DNA from: DATJGR01 sp963780795
GTDB taxonomy: Bacteria > Pseudomonadota > Gammaproteobacteria > Pseudomonadales > Azotimanducaceae
DNA length: 64,000 bases
Direction: 5' to 3'
Assembly: GCA_963780795.1 (NCBI GenBank)
Contig: CAWADH010000001.1
Coordinates: 434,001-498,000, forward strand
Shown here: positions 1 through 8,601 of the stretch, one piece after another
Position numbering within the stretch: the first letter of the stretch is position 1
Layout: every line of letters begins with the position of its first letter
Program-made: the position numbers and the translations under genes
Notes under the pieces: generated by a model
The model's database searches: none
Seen by the model: the letters and a program-made list of their open reading frames with translations, nothing else
Told to the model about the DNA's origin: nothing

Positions 1-852
1 GGCGTCCTCACGCCGGTGGATCTGGCGCAAGCGGCCGACAACAAACCCGGCAACAGCCAATCCGGCAAGCCGCTGTTCGTACAGATCAGCGACACTCACA
101 TCGGTTTCAACAAGGACGCCAACCCCGATGTCGATGGAACACTCACGCGAACCATCGCGCTCGTGAACGCGATGCCGGTTCAACCCGCGTTGACGATTCA
201 CACCGGCGACATCACCCATCTGTCGAAACCGGCTGAGTTCGATCGCGCGCAGCAGCTGCTCGGGCAGTTGCGAACCACCGAGATGCACAGCGTGCCGGGC
301 GAACACGACACCACCGATCCGACGGTGACGGAATACTTCAGCCGTTTCGGCAAAGCTTCCGACAACAAGGGCTACTACAGCTTCGATCACGCCGGCGTGC
401 ACTTCGTCGCGCTGGTGAACGTACTGCAGTTCAAACCGGGCGGACTCGGCACATTGGGCGCCGACCAACTTGCTTGGGTCGCGGCCGATCTGAAAGCGCG
501 GTCTTCCAGCACGCCGATCGTGGTGTTCGCGCACATGCCGCTGTGGACCATCTACGAACCGTGGGGCTGGGGCACCGGAGACGCCGCGCAACTCGTCGAA
601 AGGTTGCGTCGCTTCGGTTCGGTGACCGTGCTGAACGGGCACATCCATCAGATCGTGCAGAAAGTCGAAGGCAACATGACGTTCCACACGGCTCGCTCCA
701 CCGCGTATCCGCAGCCTGCACCGGGTGAAGGCGCGGGTCCCGGGCCACTCAAGGTGGCGCCCGACCAACTGTCCGCGCTGCTCGGCATCACCCGAGTGTC
801 GGTGATTCAGCACCGGCACACGCTTGCACTCGACGACTCGACAATCGTCTGA
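1..852 (+). CDS. Metallophosphoesterase (calcineurin-like), 5' end cut by the window
   Basis: A metal-dependent phosphoesterase of the calcineurin/Icc (cyclic-nucleotide phosphodiesterase-like) superfamily. Counting from a GTG at base 16, the family motifs appear in order: D26-x-H28, G64-D65, G95-E-H97-D98 (the usual GNHD with Glu for Asn), H173 in FAHMP and G208-H-I-H211. Together these make a dinuclear metal site. The reading frame is open back to base 1, so the true start, probably with an export signal, lies outside the window. The gene ends 15 bases before a secreted cupredoxin gene, so co-transcription and a periplasmic location are likely. The substrate cannot be read from the sequence. 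Confidence 0.85.
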   Translation, partial: GVLTPVDLAQAADNKPGNSQSGKPLFVQISDTHIGFNKDANPDVDGTLTRTIALVNAMPVQPALTIHTGDITHLSKPAEFDRAQQLLGQLRTTEMHSVPGEHDTTDPTVTEYFSRFGKASDNKGYYSFDHAGVHFVALVNVLQFKPGGLGTLGADQLAWVAADLKARSSSTPIVVFAHMPLWTIYEPWGWGTGDAAQLVERLRRFGSVTVLNGHIHQIVQKVEGNMTFHTARSTAYPQPAPGEGAGPGPLKVAPDQLSALLGITRVSVIQHRHTLALDDSTIV

Positions 853-867
853 AGGAAGGACCCAACG

Positions 868-1209
868 ATGAAAACGCACGCAGCAGGAATGGTCTCGAAG
901 GTCGCCGCGGCGGTGATGTGTCTCGTTATCACGTCGACGTCGTCGAGCGCGTCAGCCGAAGTCTCGGAGACGATCGTGGTGAAGGACTTCATGTTCCAGC
1001 CGATGTCGTCCACCATCAAAGCCGGCACCACGGTGACGTGGCTCAACAAAGACGACGAACCGCACACGGTGGTCGGCGACAACGGTCTGTTCCGGTCGGC
1101 GGCGATGGACACGAACGAATCGTTCTCGTTCGAATTCGACAAGCCCGGTACGTATCACTTCGTGTGCTCGATCCATCCGAGCATGGTCGGAACGATCGTG
1201 GTGCAGTGA
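868..1209 (+). CDS. Secreted cupredoxin (plastocyanin/amicyanin-like)
   Basis: A small blue-copper protein of 113 residues. Residues 1-30 form a signal peptide ending in SSASA. The mature domain of about 83 residues carries the type 1 copper ligands H66 (EPHTV), C100 (FVCSIH), H103 and M106. A GAAGGAAGGA ribosome site sits a few bases before the ATG. It probably acts as a periplasmic electron carrier. It follows the phosphoesterase by 15 bases and is convergent with the autotransporter gene, whose stop is 5 bases away. The redox partner is unknown. Confidence 0.85.
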   Translation: MKTHAAGMVSKVAAAVMCLVITSTSSSASAEVSETIVVKDFMFQPMSSTIKAGTTVTWLNKDDEPHTVVGDNGLFRSAAMDTNESFSFEFDKPGTYHFVCSIHPSMVGTIVVQ

Positions 1210-1213
1210 AGCG

Positions 1214-2422
1214 CTACTGCAGCTTCGTCTCGAAGCGCATGCCCCACGTCAGTTCGTTCGACGTGACGCTGTCGGCGGTCGCGAGCGTGCGATAGGTGAC
1301 GAACCCCGACAGCACTTTCGCGAACTGTGCCTTAGCGCCCACCGACCAGACGAAGTAACCCGGGTCGAGCGGATCCGGCAGCGCGTCCGGCAGCAACGTG
1401 AGGCGCGTCGACGGATCGGTGCGGAACTGTCCGTCGACCGCTGCCGAGCGCACGCTGTCGCGCACGTAGTCGGCGTTGACGTTCGGCGTCAGCACGCCGA
1501 ACGGCACCGGCAGTGCGACCGAGAGATACGCGCCGGCCGTCAGGCGCGTGGACTGCGCGTACTGACTGCCGATGGACAGATCCTGCGCGCCGGTGCCGTA
1601 CTCGTTCAGGCGGCCGACGTCGACGTCGAGGAAGTAGGCGCCGAGCTTCGGCCCGAACCGCCAGGCGCCCTGCTGCAGATCGAGCGCGCTGGTGAGTGCA
1701 CCGGAGAGCTGATTCCCGCTCGCCGAGCCTTTCGCGATAGTCGGACCGATCGCCGAGCCGACCCCGACCGAGCCGGCGTCGAGGCGACGTGACGAATCGT
1801 AAGCCGTGCTGCCGTACGCGATGAGCCCGTCGACGTGCATCGCGTTCTGACGGTAGTAGGTGCCGAACAGCGACACGCGCTTCGATTCGACGTCGAGAAA
1901 GCTTCGCCCTGGATCAGCGCCCACGCCGAAGCTCGCATAGCCGAGACTCGATCCGACGGCCAGGTGGTCGCCGAATCGATAGTCGATGCCGGTGGTCATG
2001 CCGATGTTGTCGCCACCGAGGGCAGTCGAACCGTTGCGGTGCACGTCGCCGTTGGCGAACGCGCCCCACCGGTTGTTGTCGCCCCGGTTCAACACGCCGT
2101 CGAGTACCGGGCTCAGCAACGGACGCGACACCGCGTTCAACGACGCGCCGCCGATCCGTCGCTCGCCCGCCTGAACGTTGAGGCCGGCCAGGTCCACCCC
2201 CTGCACTCCGGAGCGCAACGCGGCAGTCCGCTGCATCACGCTGTCGTTCTGCATCGACGCCATGTCGAGCGCGGTACCGGTGAGCAGCAACGATTCCGCG
2301 TCGGGCGTCGCTGCGAGCACTGACCTCGGCGCGACCACGATCGCTACCGCCAGCAGGAACGCAGAGAAATTCAATAAGGCGCCAACGATTCTGCAGGAAA
2401 AATGGAACGAACCTGAATGCAT
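1214..2422 (-). CDS. Autotransporter beta-domain outer membrane protein
   Basis: A 402-residue protein with an N-terminal export signal (hydrophobic stretch about residues 12-37, ending SVLA), a short N-terminal region of roughly 100 residues, and a C-terminal autotransporter-type beta barrel starting near GAFANGDVHRNGS. The barrel shows alternating strands such as DYRFGDHLAVGSSLGYA and ends in LTWGMRFETKLQ. The ATG at 2422 is preferred over one 39 bases upstream because GAGAGGGGC lies just before it. With no long passenger it may present only a short surface peptide, or act as a plain barrel. It is divergent from the aldehyde dehydrogenase gene. Confidence 0.75.
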   Translation of the reverse strand: MHSGSFHFSCRIVGALLNFSAFLLAVAIVVAPRSVLAATPDAESLLLTGTALDMASMQNDSVMQRTAALRSGVQGVDLAGLNVQAGERRIGGASLNAVSRPLLSPVLDGVLNRGDNNRWGAFANGDVHRNGSTALGGDNIGMTTGIDYRFGDHLAVGSSLGYASFGVGADPGRSFLDVESKRVSLFGTYYRQNAMHVDGLIAYGSTAYDSSRRLDAGSVGVGSAIGPTIAKGSASGNQLSGALTSALDLQQGAWRFGPKLGAYFLDVDVGRLNEYGTGAQDLSIGSQYAQSTRLTAGAYLSVALPVPFGVLTPNVNADYVRDSVRSAAVDGQFRTDPSTRLTLLPDALPDPLDPGYFVWSVGAKAQFAKVLSGFVTYRTLATADSVTSNELTWGMRFETKLQ

Positions 2423-2641
2423 TGCCCCTCTCGCGCTCCGTTTGTCATCGACCTCCGGCACCTGCGTACCTAATTCTCCGATCGCCCCTCTGTCAACTTG
2501 TTAGGTCCGAGAATGCGTCGAAAGTCTCAGAATGCGGTCCGATTGTGTCAGCCGCGTCCGACATACCAACGATCGGAGGAGGTCGACGGTCGGACCGCCG
2601 TCAAATACGCTACGCCTCAGTTCGCTCACTAATGGTGCGCC

Positions 2642-4138
2642 GTGAACCAGCAACCTCTGCTCCACCGCCTCGGCTTCACCGACGCAGAAGTCACTTCCGG
2701 GCCATTCGAGGTGCACACCCCGATCGACGGCGCCCGCATCGCCTCCATTCCGATGCACACCGTCACCGACGTAGCGGCGGCGGTCGCCCGGGCGGACGCG
2801 GCCTTCAAGGAGTGGCGTTCGGTGCCGGCACCCCGGCGCGGCGAACTGGTGCGTCTGTTCGCCGAAGAGTTGCGCGAGTCGAAGCGCGACCTCGGCGAAC
2901 TGGTGACGGTCGAGTCCGGCAAGATCCTGCAGGAAGGTCTCGGCGAGGTGCAGGAGATGATCGACATCTGCGACTTCGCCGTCGGTCTGTCGCGCCAGCT
3001 CTACGGGCTGACCATGGCGTCGGAACGGCCCGGCCACGCGATGCGCGAAACCTGGCACCCGGCCGGCGTGTGCGGAATCATCACCGCGTTCAACTTTCCG
3101 GTGGCGCCGTGGTGCTGGAACGCGGCGCTGGCCATCGTCTGCGGCGATCCGGTGATCTGGAAACCGTCCGAGAAGACGCCGCTGTGCGCGCTCGCAACGC
3201 AGAAGATCTTCGACCGGGCGGTCGCCCGGTTCGACGGCGCACCGCATGCGCTGTCGCAAGTGCTCATCGGCCGCACCGACGTCGGCGACGCCATCGTGGC
3301 GAGCCGCGACGTGACGATCGTTTCGGCCACCGGTTCGACGCGGATGGGACGCGCCGTCGGTCCGAAGGTGGCCGCGCGGTTCGGCAAGTGCATCCTCGAA
3401 CTCGGCGGCAACAATGCAATGATCGTGGCGCCGTCGGCCGATCTCGAAATGGCGTTGCGCGCCATCGTGTTTTCGGCAGTCGGCACCGCAGGACAACGTT
3501 GCACCAGCCTGCGCCGGCTCATCGTGCACGACGACGTCTACGCGTCGCTGATCCCGCGGCTGAAGACCGTCTACGAACGGCTCGCGATCGGCGATCCGCT
3601 GGATGCACAGACGCTGGTCGGACCGTTGATCGACGGCGCCGCGTACAACCGCATGCAGGACGCGCTGGCGGCGGCGCGCAACCAGGGCGGCGTCGTCAGC
3701 GGCGGCGCGCGGATTCTGGATACGCACATGAATGCCTATTATGTGCGCCCCGCCATCGTCGAAATGCCGGCGCAGACCGAGATCGTGAAAGAAGAGACGT
3801 TCGCGCCAATCCTCTACGTGATGAAGTACCACGCCCTCGATCGCGCGATCGACCTGCACAACACCGTTTCGCAGGGGCTGTCGTCGTGCATCTTCACCAC
3901 CGACGTTCGCGAAGCGGAAACGTTCCTGTCGGCAAACGGTTCCGACTGCGGCATCGCCAACGTCAACATCGGGCCGTCCGGCGCGGAGATCGGCGGCGCG
4001 TTCGGCGGCGAGAAAGACACCGGCGGCGGCCGCGAATCGGGATCGGACGCGTGGAAGGCGTATATGCGCAGGCAGACGAATACGGTCAACTACTCGCGCG
4101 CGCTGCCGCTCGCCCAGGGCATCAAGTTCGAAATCTGA
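2642..4138 (+). CDS. Aldehyde dehydrogenase, ALDH7-like (alpha-aminoadipic semialdehyde dehydrogenase)
   Basis: An NAD(P)-dependent aldehyde dehydrogenase of 498 residues. The catalytic set is complete: N151 in FNFPVAPW, the general base E253 in LELGGNN and the nucleophile C287 in GQRCTS. LELGGNNA and the overall length resemble the ALDH7 (antiquitin/AmaB) branch that oxidises alpha-aminoadipic semialdehyde or its cyclic form P6C. A saccharopine/lysine dehydrogenase gene follows 13 bases later, so the pair probably converts lysine-derived semialdehyde to 2-aminoadipate in the cytoplasm. The start is a GTG; a nearby ATG at 2632 is out of frame. Confidence 0.85.
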   Translation: MNQQPLLHRLGFTDAEVTSGPFEVHTPIDGARIASIPMHTVTDVAAAVARADAAFKEWRSVPAPRRGELVRLFAEELRESKRDLGELVTVESGKILQEGLGEVQEMIDICDFAVGLSRQLYGLTMASERPGHAMRETWHPAGVCGIITAFNFPVAPWCWNAALAIVCGDPVIWKPSEKTPLCALATQKIFDRAVARFDGAPHALSQVLIGRTDVGDAIVASRDVTIVSATGSTRMGRAVGPKVAARFGKCILELGGNNAMIVAPSADLEMALRAIVFSAVGTAGQRCTSLRRLIVHDDVYASLIPRLKTVYERLAIGDPLDAQTLVGPLIDGAAYNRMQDALAAARNQGGVVSGGARILDTHMNAYYVRPAIVEMPAQTEIVKEETFAPILYVMKYHALDRAIDLHNTVSQGLSSCIFTTDVREAETFLSANGSDCGIANVNIGPSGAEIGGAFGGEKDTGGGRESGSDAWKAYMRRQTNTVNYSRALPLAQGIKFEI

Positions 4139-4151
4139 AGGAGCCGGCCAC

Positions 4152-5216
4152 ATGCCGCTGCACAAGATCGCCGTGTTGGGGCTCGGTAAGGTCGGAACGC
4201 TGGCAGCGAAGCTGCTGCACGAGAGCGGCTTCGACGTCACCGGGTTCGACAGCCGCGCGCCGCAGGAGACGCTGCCGTTCGCGGTACGCGCCGCGGACCT
4301 CGGCTCCAACGACGGTATTCGCGCGCCCACCACGGGCTTCGACGGCGTGCTGTCGTGTCTCCCTTATAGGTTGAACGCACGGATTGCTACCGCCGCACAC
4401 GCGCGAGGTATGCACTACTTCGATCTCACCGAAGACGTGCCCACGACCAACACCATCATCGAACTCAGCAAAACCTCGCGCGGATTGATGGCGCCGCAGT
4501 GCGGTCTCGCACCGGGTTTCGTCGGCATCGTCGGCGCCGCGCAAGTCGCGGCGTTCGAGAAATGTCGTTCGCTGCGGCTGCGGGTCGGCGCGCTGCCGCA
4601 GAATCCGACGGGCTTGATGGGTTATGCGTTCAACTGGTCGCCCGAAGGCGTGGTGAACGAATACCTGAACGATTGCGAGGTAATCGAAGACGGCGTGCGC
4701 AAGATGGTGTCGTCGATGGAGTGGATCGAAACGGTGTACGTCGAAGGCGTGATGCTCGAGGCGTTCACGACCTCCGGCGGGCTCGGCACCATCTGCGAGA
4801 CGTTCCACGGCAAGGTCGCGAACGTCGACTACAAGTCGATGCGGTATCCCGGGCACATGCGCCTGATGAACTTCTTCTTCCACGAACTGCTGATGCGCGA
4901 ACGCAGAGATCTGGCAGGCGAAATCCTCACCAACGCCAAACCGCCGGTGAACACCGACGTGGTCTACATTCACGTTTCGTCGGAAGGCACCCTGGACGGA
5001 CGCCTCGCGCGTCGCGAATTCGTGCGCGCGTATCGGCCCATTACGGTGGCCGGCGCCGAGCAGACGGCCATCGCGTGGACCACGTCGGCGTCGGTGGTGT
5101 CGGTCATCCAACTGGTGCGCGACGGCGCGTTGCCGCAGAAGGGATTTCTGAAGCAGGAAGAGATTCCGCTCGAGCGCTTCCTCGGCACCCGCACCGGACG
5201 CCTGTTCGCCGCGTGA
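4152..5216 (+). CDS. Saccharopine dehydrogenase / lysine 6-dehydrogenase family protein
   Basis: A 354-residue oxidoreductase opening with a Rossmann dinucleotide site (VLGLGKVG, residues 8-15). Family hallmarks follow: YFDLTEDVPTT and the APQCGLAPGFVGI segment seen in saccharopine reductase and lysine-6-dehydrogenase proteins. Start ATG 4152 has GAAGGAG ten bases upstream. Because it is paired with the ALDH7-like gene, the simplest pathway is lysine (or saccharopine) to 2-aminoadipic semialdehyde here, then to 2-aminoadipate by the neighbour. Whether saccharopine or free lysine is the substrate cannot be settled from sequence alone. Confidence 0.8.
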   Translation: MPLHKIAVLGLGKVGTLAAKLLHESGFDVTGFDSRAPQETLPFAVRAADLGSNDGIRAPTTGFDGVLSCLPYRLNARIATAAHARGMHYFDLTEDVPTTNTIIELSKTSRGLMAPQCGLAPGFVGIVGAAQVAAFEKCRSLRLRVGALPQNPTGLMGYAFNWSPEGVVNEYLNDCEVIEDGVRKMVSSMEWIETVYVEGVMLEAFTTSGGLGTICETFHGKVANVDYKSMRYPGHMRLMNFFFHELLMRERRDLAGEILTNAKPPVNTDVVYIHVSSEGTLDGRLARREFVRAYRPITVAGAEQTAIAWTTSASVVSVIQLVRDGALPQKGFLKQEEIPLERFLGTRTGRLFAA

Positions 5217-5276
5217 CTCGACGGGATCGATCCGCTAACGTGCGTCCGCCACCGAATATCAGAGGCCTCTGCGCAC

Positions 5277-6779
5277 ATGTCGGCGAATCCTGAATCGATG
5301 ACCGCCTCCCCAACGTCCGAATCCGTTCGCGTTGCGGTGCTCGGCGCCGGCATGTCCGGCATCTGCATGGGCATTCAGCTTCGCAAGCAGGGCATCGACG
5401 ACTTCGTCATTCTCGAAAAGGCCGATAGCGTCGGCGGAACCTGGCGCGAGAACACCTATCCGGGCGTCGCGTGCGACGTGCCCTCGCACGTCTATTCATT
5501 CTCGTTCGAACTGAACCCGAACTGGAGTCACTCGTATTCGAGCGGACGCGAGATCTGGGACTACTGCGAGCGCTGCGTAGACAAGTACCACCTTCGCGAC
5601 AAGATCCGCTTCCGTACACGCGTGACCAGCGTGAGGTTCGACGGCAATCGTTGGCACGTCGAAACCGAGGGCGGTCGTCAGATCACGGCGGATGTCGTCG
5701 TCAGCGGGCTCGGCGGATTGCACCTGCCGAATCGCGCGGCGATCGACGGCATCGAGTCGTTCGGCGGCGCGCGTTTTCATACCGCCCAATGGGATCACAG
5801 CGTGAACCTGAAGGGCCGGCGCGTCGCGATCATCGGCACCGGCGCCAGCGCCGCCCAGGTGCTGCCGGAAATCGCCAAAGACGTTGCCGATGTCACCGTG
5901 TTCCAGCGTTCCGCGGCATGGGTATTCCCACGCCTCGCGCACGACATTCCGGAGCAGCGGCGCGCGCTGTTCAATCGCATGCCGTGGCTGATGCGGCTGT
6001 ATCGCTGGTTCATGTGGCTGATGATGGACGTGGCCGGAACCTTGTCGTTACGTCGCAATAGCTGGTTCTCTGACCGCTTGCGCCAGGTCGGTCTGGCGCA
6101 CCTCGAGGCGTCCGTTGGCGATCCCGAACTGCGCGCGCGCCTGACGCCCGACTACGAGCCCGGCTGCAAGCGCCGCTGCATCTCGGACGACTACCTGTCC
6201 TCGTTCAACCGTTCGAACGTGCACCTGGTCACCGATCCGATCGTGAAGATCGAGCCTGACGGCGTGCGCGACGCCAGCGGCAAACTCCATCCGGTTGACG
6301 TCATCGTCGAAGCGACCGGGTTCCGGCCATTCGACATCACCGACTACGTCAATATCGTCGGCCGCGACGGCAAGCGATTGCGTGACGTGTGGGGCGACCG
6401 GGTGGAGTCGTTCCGTACGGTGATGGTGTCGGGCTTCCCGAACTTCTTCATGCTGCTCGGCCCGAACAGCGCCACCGGCCACACGTCCGCACTCATCATG
6501 ATCGAGTCGCAGGCGCAGTACGTTCTGCGCAGCCTGGAGCTGATGGACCGACACCGGCTCGCATACATCGATCCCGATCCGGAGGTGGTGCGCCGTTACA
6601 ACGATCGACTGCAGAAAGACATGCAGAAGATGGTGTTCAGCGGCGGTTGCAACGCCTGGTACACCGACAGCCACGATCGCAACTTCACGTTGTGGCCGTA
6701 TTCGGCGCTGCGTTTCCTCGCCGAACAATGGAACCTGAAGCGCGACGAGTTTCGCGTGAAATACCTGCCCGCCGAGTGA
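5277..6779 (+). CDS. Flavin-binding Baeyer-Villiger monooxygenase
   Basis: A 500-residue class B flavoprotein monooxygenase. It has an FAD-binding G23-A-G-M-S-G28 motif, the Baeyer-Villiger fingerprint F162-x-G164-x3-H168-x3-W172-D173, and a second dinucleotide motif GTGASA (residues 187-192) for NADPH. Such enzymes insert oxygen next to a ketone to give an ester or lactone. The gene lies 60 bases after the lysine pair and just before a HemD-like gene, but neither neighbour reveals the substrate. Given the degradative content of the window, a cyclic or alicyclic ketone is a reasonable guess. Confidence 0.88.
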   Translation: MSANPESMTASPTSESVRVAVLGAGMSGICMGIQLRKQGIDDFVILEKADSVGGTWRENTYPGVACDVPSHVYSFSFELNPNWSHSYSSGREIWDYCERCVDKYHLRDKIRFRTRVTSVRFDGNRWHVETEGGRQITADVVVSGLGGLHLPNRAAIDGIESFGGARFHTAQWDHSVNLKGRRVAIIGTGASAAQVLPEIAKDVADVTVFQRSAAWVFPRLAHDIPEQRRALFNRMPWLMRLYRWFMWLMMDVAGTLSLRRNSWFSDRLRQVGLAHLEASVGDPELRARLTPDYEPGCKRRCISDDYLSSFNRSNVHLVTDPIVKIEPDGVRDASGKLHPVDVIVEATGFRPFDITDYVNIVGRDGKRLRDVWGDRVESFRTVMVSGFPNFFMLLGPNSATGHTSALIMIESQAQYVLRSLELMDRHRLAYIDPDPEVVRRYNDRLQKDMQKMVFSGGCNAWYTDSHDRNFTLWPYSALRFLAEQWNLKRDEFRVKYLPAE

Positions 6780-6780
6780 A

Positions 6781-7584
6781 TTGAAAGGCCGCACGATCGC
6801 GTTTCTCGAGAGCCGTCTCGCCGATCACGTCGGCGAACTGATCGTGCGTCGCGGCGGCATACCCGTCAGCGCGCCGGCACTGCGGGAAGAACCCGTCGTC
6901 GAGCCCGACGCCATCGAGCGACTGATTCGCGACTGCACCCGCCATCCGCCGAAACTCGTCATCTTCCAGACCGGCGTGGGCACGCGCGCGTTGTTCGCAG
7001 CCACCGATGCTTTGGGGCGCTCTGCTGCTCTTGCGCGGCTGCTCGCCGACACGCTGGTTGCGGCGCGCGGGCCCAAACCAACTGCCGTGCTGCGGCAACG
7101 CGGCGTGCGCATCGACTTCAGCGCGGTCGATCCGTTCACCACCGCCGAAGTCATCGACGCAATCGCCGGCGTGACGCTCGCCAACGAGACCGTCGTGGTG
7201 CAGCGCTACGGGGACGCGAACGAGCCGCTCAATGAGGCGCTGGTCGCCCGCGGTGCGATCGTGGTGGAAGTGCCGACCTACCGTTGGGCGCTGCCCGACG
7301 ACACGCGGCCGTTGACGGCGTTGCTGGACCGCCTCGACGGTTCCGGGATCGATGCGGTGGTGTTCACCAGCGCATCGCAAGTGCACAACCTGATGACCGT
7401 TGCCGGGCTTCAGCACAGGGCGGCCACGCTGCGAACCGCGTTGAACGCGACGCGCGTGGCTTCGATCGGACCGGTATGCAGCGCGGCGCTCGCAGCAGCC
7501 GGCATCGACGTGACGCTGGAAGCGAGTCCGCCGAAACTCGGCCCGCTGTTCGAGGCGCTCGAAGCGGCTTTCGACGCGCCTTAG
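6781..7584 (+). CDS. HemD-like (uroporphyrinogen-III synthase fold) protein
   Basis: A 267-residue protein with the two-lobed HemD pattern: an N-terminal ESRLADHVGELIVRRGG segment, FQTGVGTRALF, VAARGPKPTAVL, YRWALPDD, and a C-terminal VFTSASQVHNL plus VASIGPVCSAAL. These match uroporphyrinogen-III synthase family proteins. The start TTG falls one base after the monooxygenase stop, implying translational coupling. No other haem-synthesis gene is nearby, so it may be a duplicate or a repurposed HemD-fold protein rather than the housekeeping enzyme. Confidence 0.7.
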   Translation: MKGRTIAFLESRLADHVGELIVRRGGIPVSAPALREEPVVEPDAIERLIRDCTRHPPKLVIFQTGVGTRALFAATDALGRSAALARLLADTLVAARGPKPTAVLRQRGVRIDFSAVDPFTTAEVIDAIAGVTLANETVVVQRYGDANEPLNEALVARGAIVVEVPTYRWALPDDTRPLTALLDRLDGSGIDAVVFTSASQVHNLMTVAGLQHRAATLRTALNATRVASIGPVCSAALAAAGIDVTLEASPPKLGPLFEALEAAFDAP

Positions 7585-7587
7585 CTG

Positions 7588-7983
7588 TTACGCCAGCCCG
7601 ACCAGTGGGGCGAACACCAACACGCTTCCGGCAATTCCCACACCCCACGCCAGCGGCCGGATCCACGGCACGCCGACGAGATACAGCGCCGCGTGAACGA
7701 CGCGCGCATAGAAGAACAGCTGCGCGCCGAGCACCGTCGCCGGATTGCTGATGTGCGCGACCGCTGCGACCAGCACCAGCGGCGCGAACAGCGCGAGCCC
7801 CTCGCGATGGTTGTCGACGATCCGCTTCGTGCGCGCCTGGAACGGTTTAGGTTCTCCCAGGTTGTCGCGCGAACCCGCCATGTCCGGCAGACCCTGTGCG
7901 AGAACGCCAGCCAGCGCCTGAATCAGTATCAGCAGAAACAGCAGCGCCACCGAGTACACCAGCATCGTCAGTTCGATCGTCAT
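7588..7983 (-). CDS. MAPEG family membrane protein
   Basis: A 131-residue integral membrane protein with four hydrophobic segments (about 5-28, 58-80, 83-103 and 110-130). Between the first two is the family signature region GEPKPFQARTKRIVDNHREG, followed by LFFYARVVHAALYLVGVPWIRP. MAPEG proteins include membrane glutathione transferases and related detoxification enzymes; the exact activity is not visible. GGAGGGGACGGA precedes the ATG. The stop is 3 bases from the convergent HemD-like gene. It follows the EthD gene by 21 bases and probably shares its transcript. Confidence 0.85.
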   Translation of the reverse strand: MTIELTMLVYSVALLFLLILIQALAGVLAQGLPDMAGSRDNLGEPKPFQARTKRIVDNHREGLALFAPLVLVAAVAHISNPATVLGAQLFFYARVVHAALYLVGVPWIRPLAWGVGIAGSVLVFAPLVGLA

Positions 7984-8004
7984 TCCGTCCCCTCCGGTTT
8001 GAAG

Positions 8005-8601
8005 CTATCGCACAGGTCCGAGCTCGCGCTCGGACACGAACATCAGTTCCACGCTGCCCGGCGCGGCAAAGTTCGCAGCATCCCCTGCCTGCTCCACGGT
8101 CATCTCGCGCGAATTCATCCCCCGCAGCGCCGCTGCGAAGTCCGGCCAGTGAATTTCGGTAATGCCATCGTAGGCTGCGCCATCCGCGATCATGTGCGAC
8201 TGCACGTAAGCCAGAATCTCGGGCGTGCGTAACACGATGGGTCCATGGCGTTCGAGCCAATAGATGCGGAAATCGGCCGGGCTCATTCCATCTTTGCGCC
8301 GGAACAGAAACTTGCCTTTGATTCCATCACCTGCCCCACGCCGGTCGAACAGCGAATGCTCCTCGGTCGTAAGCGCCATCGACGGCGCATACTCGCGGTT
8401 CACGCGCTCAGCCCAGGCGAGTGCGCCGTCGCGCGCCGCGAACCACGCCTCCAGCGTGCCGGCGAACTTTGGAGTGGCCAGGCGTGCCAATTGCTCCGCC
8501 AGCGGTCGCGTTGCGATGCAGCGCTGCGTTCCGTTCGCAACCGTCGGCCGCCACTCGGGCAGCTCGTTGGCGAACAACGCGTGCACGCGAAATAGCGTCA
8601 C
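8005..8601 (-). CDS. EthD-domain protein
   Basis: A 198-residue protein whose C-terminal half holds an EthD domain: KFLFRRKDGMSPADFRIYW followed by LERHGP and a closing strand VELMFVSERELG. The N-terminal half (LFRVHALFANELPEW and onward) looks like a diverged second ferredoxin-like EthD unit. The start GTG at 8601 overlaps the stop of the upstream Rieske gene (GTGA), which fixes the start and indicates coupled translation. EthD proteins are needed in ether and aromatic degradation systems but their biochemistry is poorly defined. Here it is probably an accessory or downstream enzyme for the Rieske oxygenase product. Confidence 0.75.
   Translation of the reverse strand: MTLFRVHALFANELPEWRPTVANGTQRCIATRPLAEQLARLATPKFAGTLEAWFAARDGALAWAERVNREYAPSMALTTEEHSLFDRRGAGDGIKGKFLFRRKDGMSPADFRIYWLERHGPIVLRTPEILAYVQSHMIADGAAYDGITEIHWPDFAAALRGMNSREMTVEQAGDAANFAAPGSVELMFVSERELGPVR

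Noticed and set aside
2500..2545. Direct repeat of AGAATGCG upstream of the aldehyde dehydrogenase gene
   Set aside because: Only eight bases repeated once at a spacing of 19; too short to support a regulatory call.
2422..4374. Very long open frames opposite or beside the aldehyde dehydrogenase gene, including one of 650 codons
   Set aside because: They are Arg-rich shadow frames caused by high GC content; the ALDH frame carries the complete catalytic motifs.
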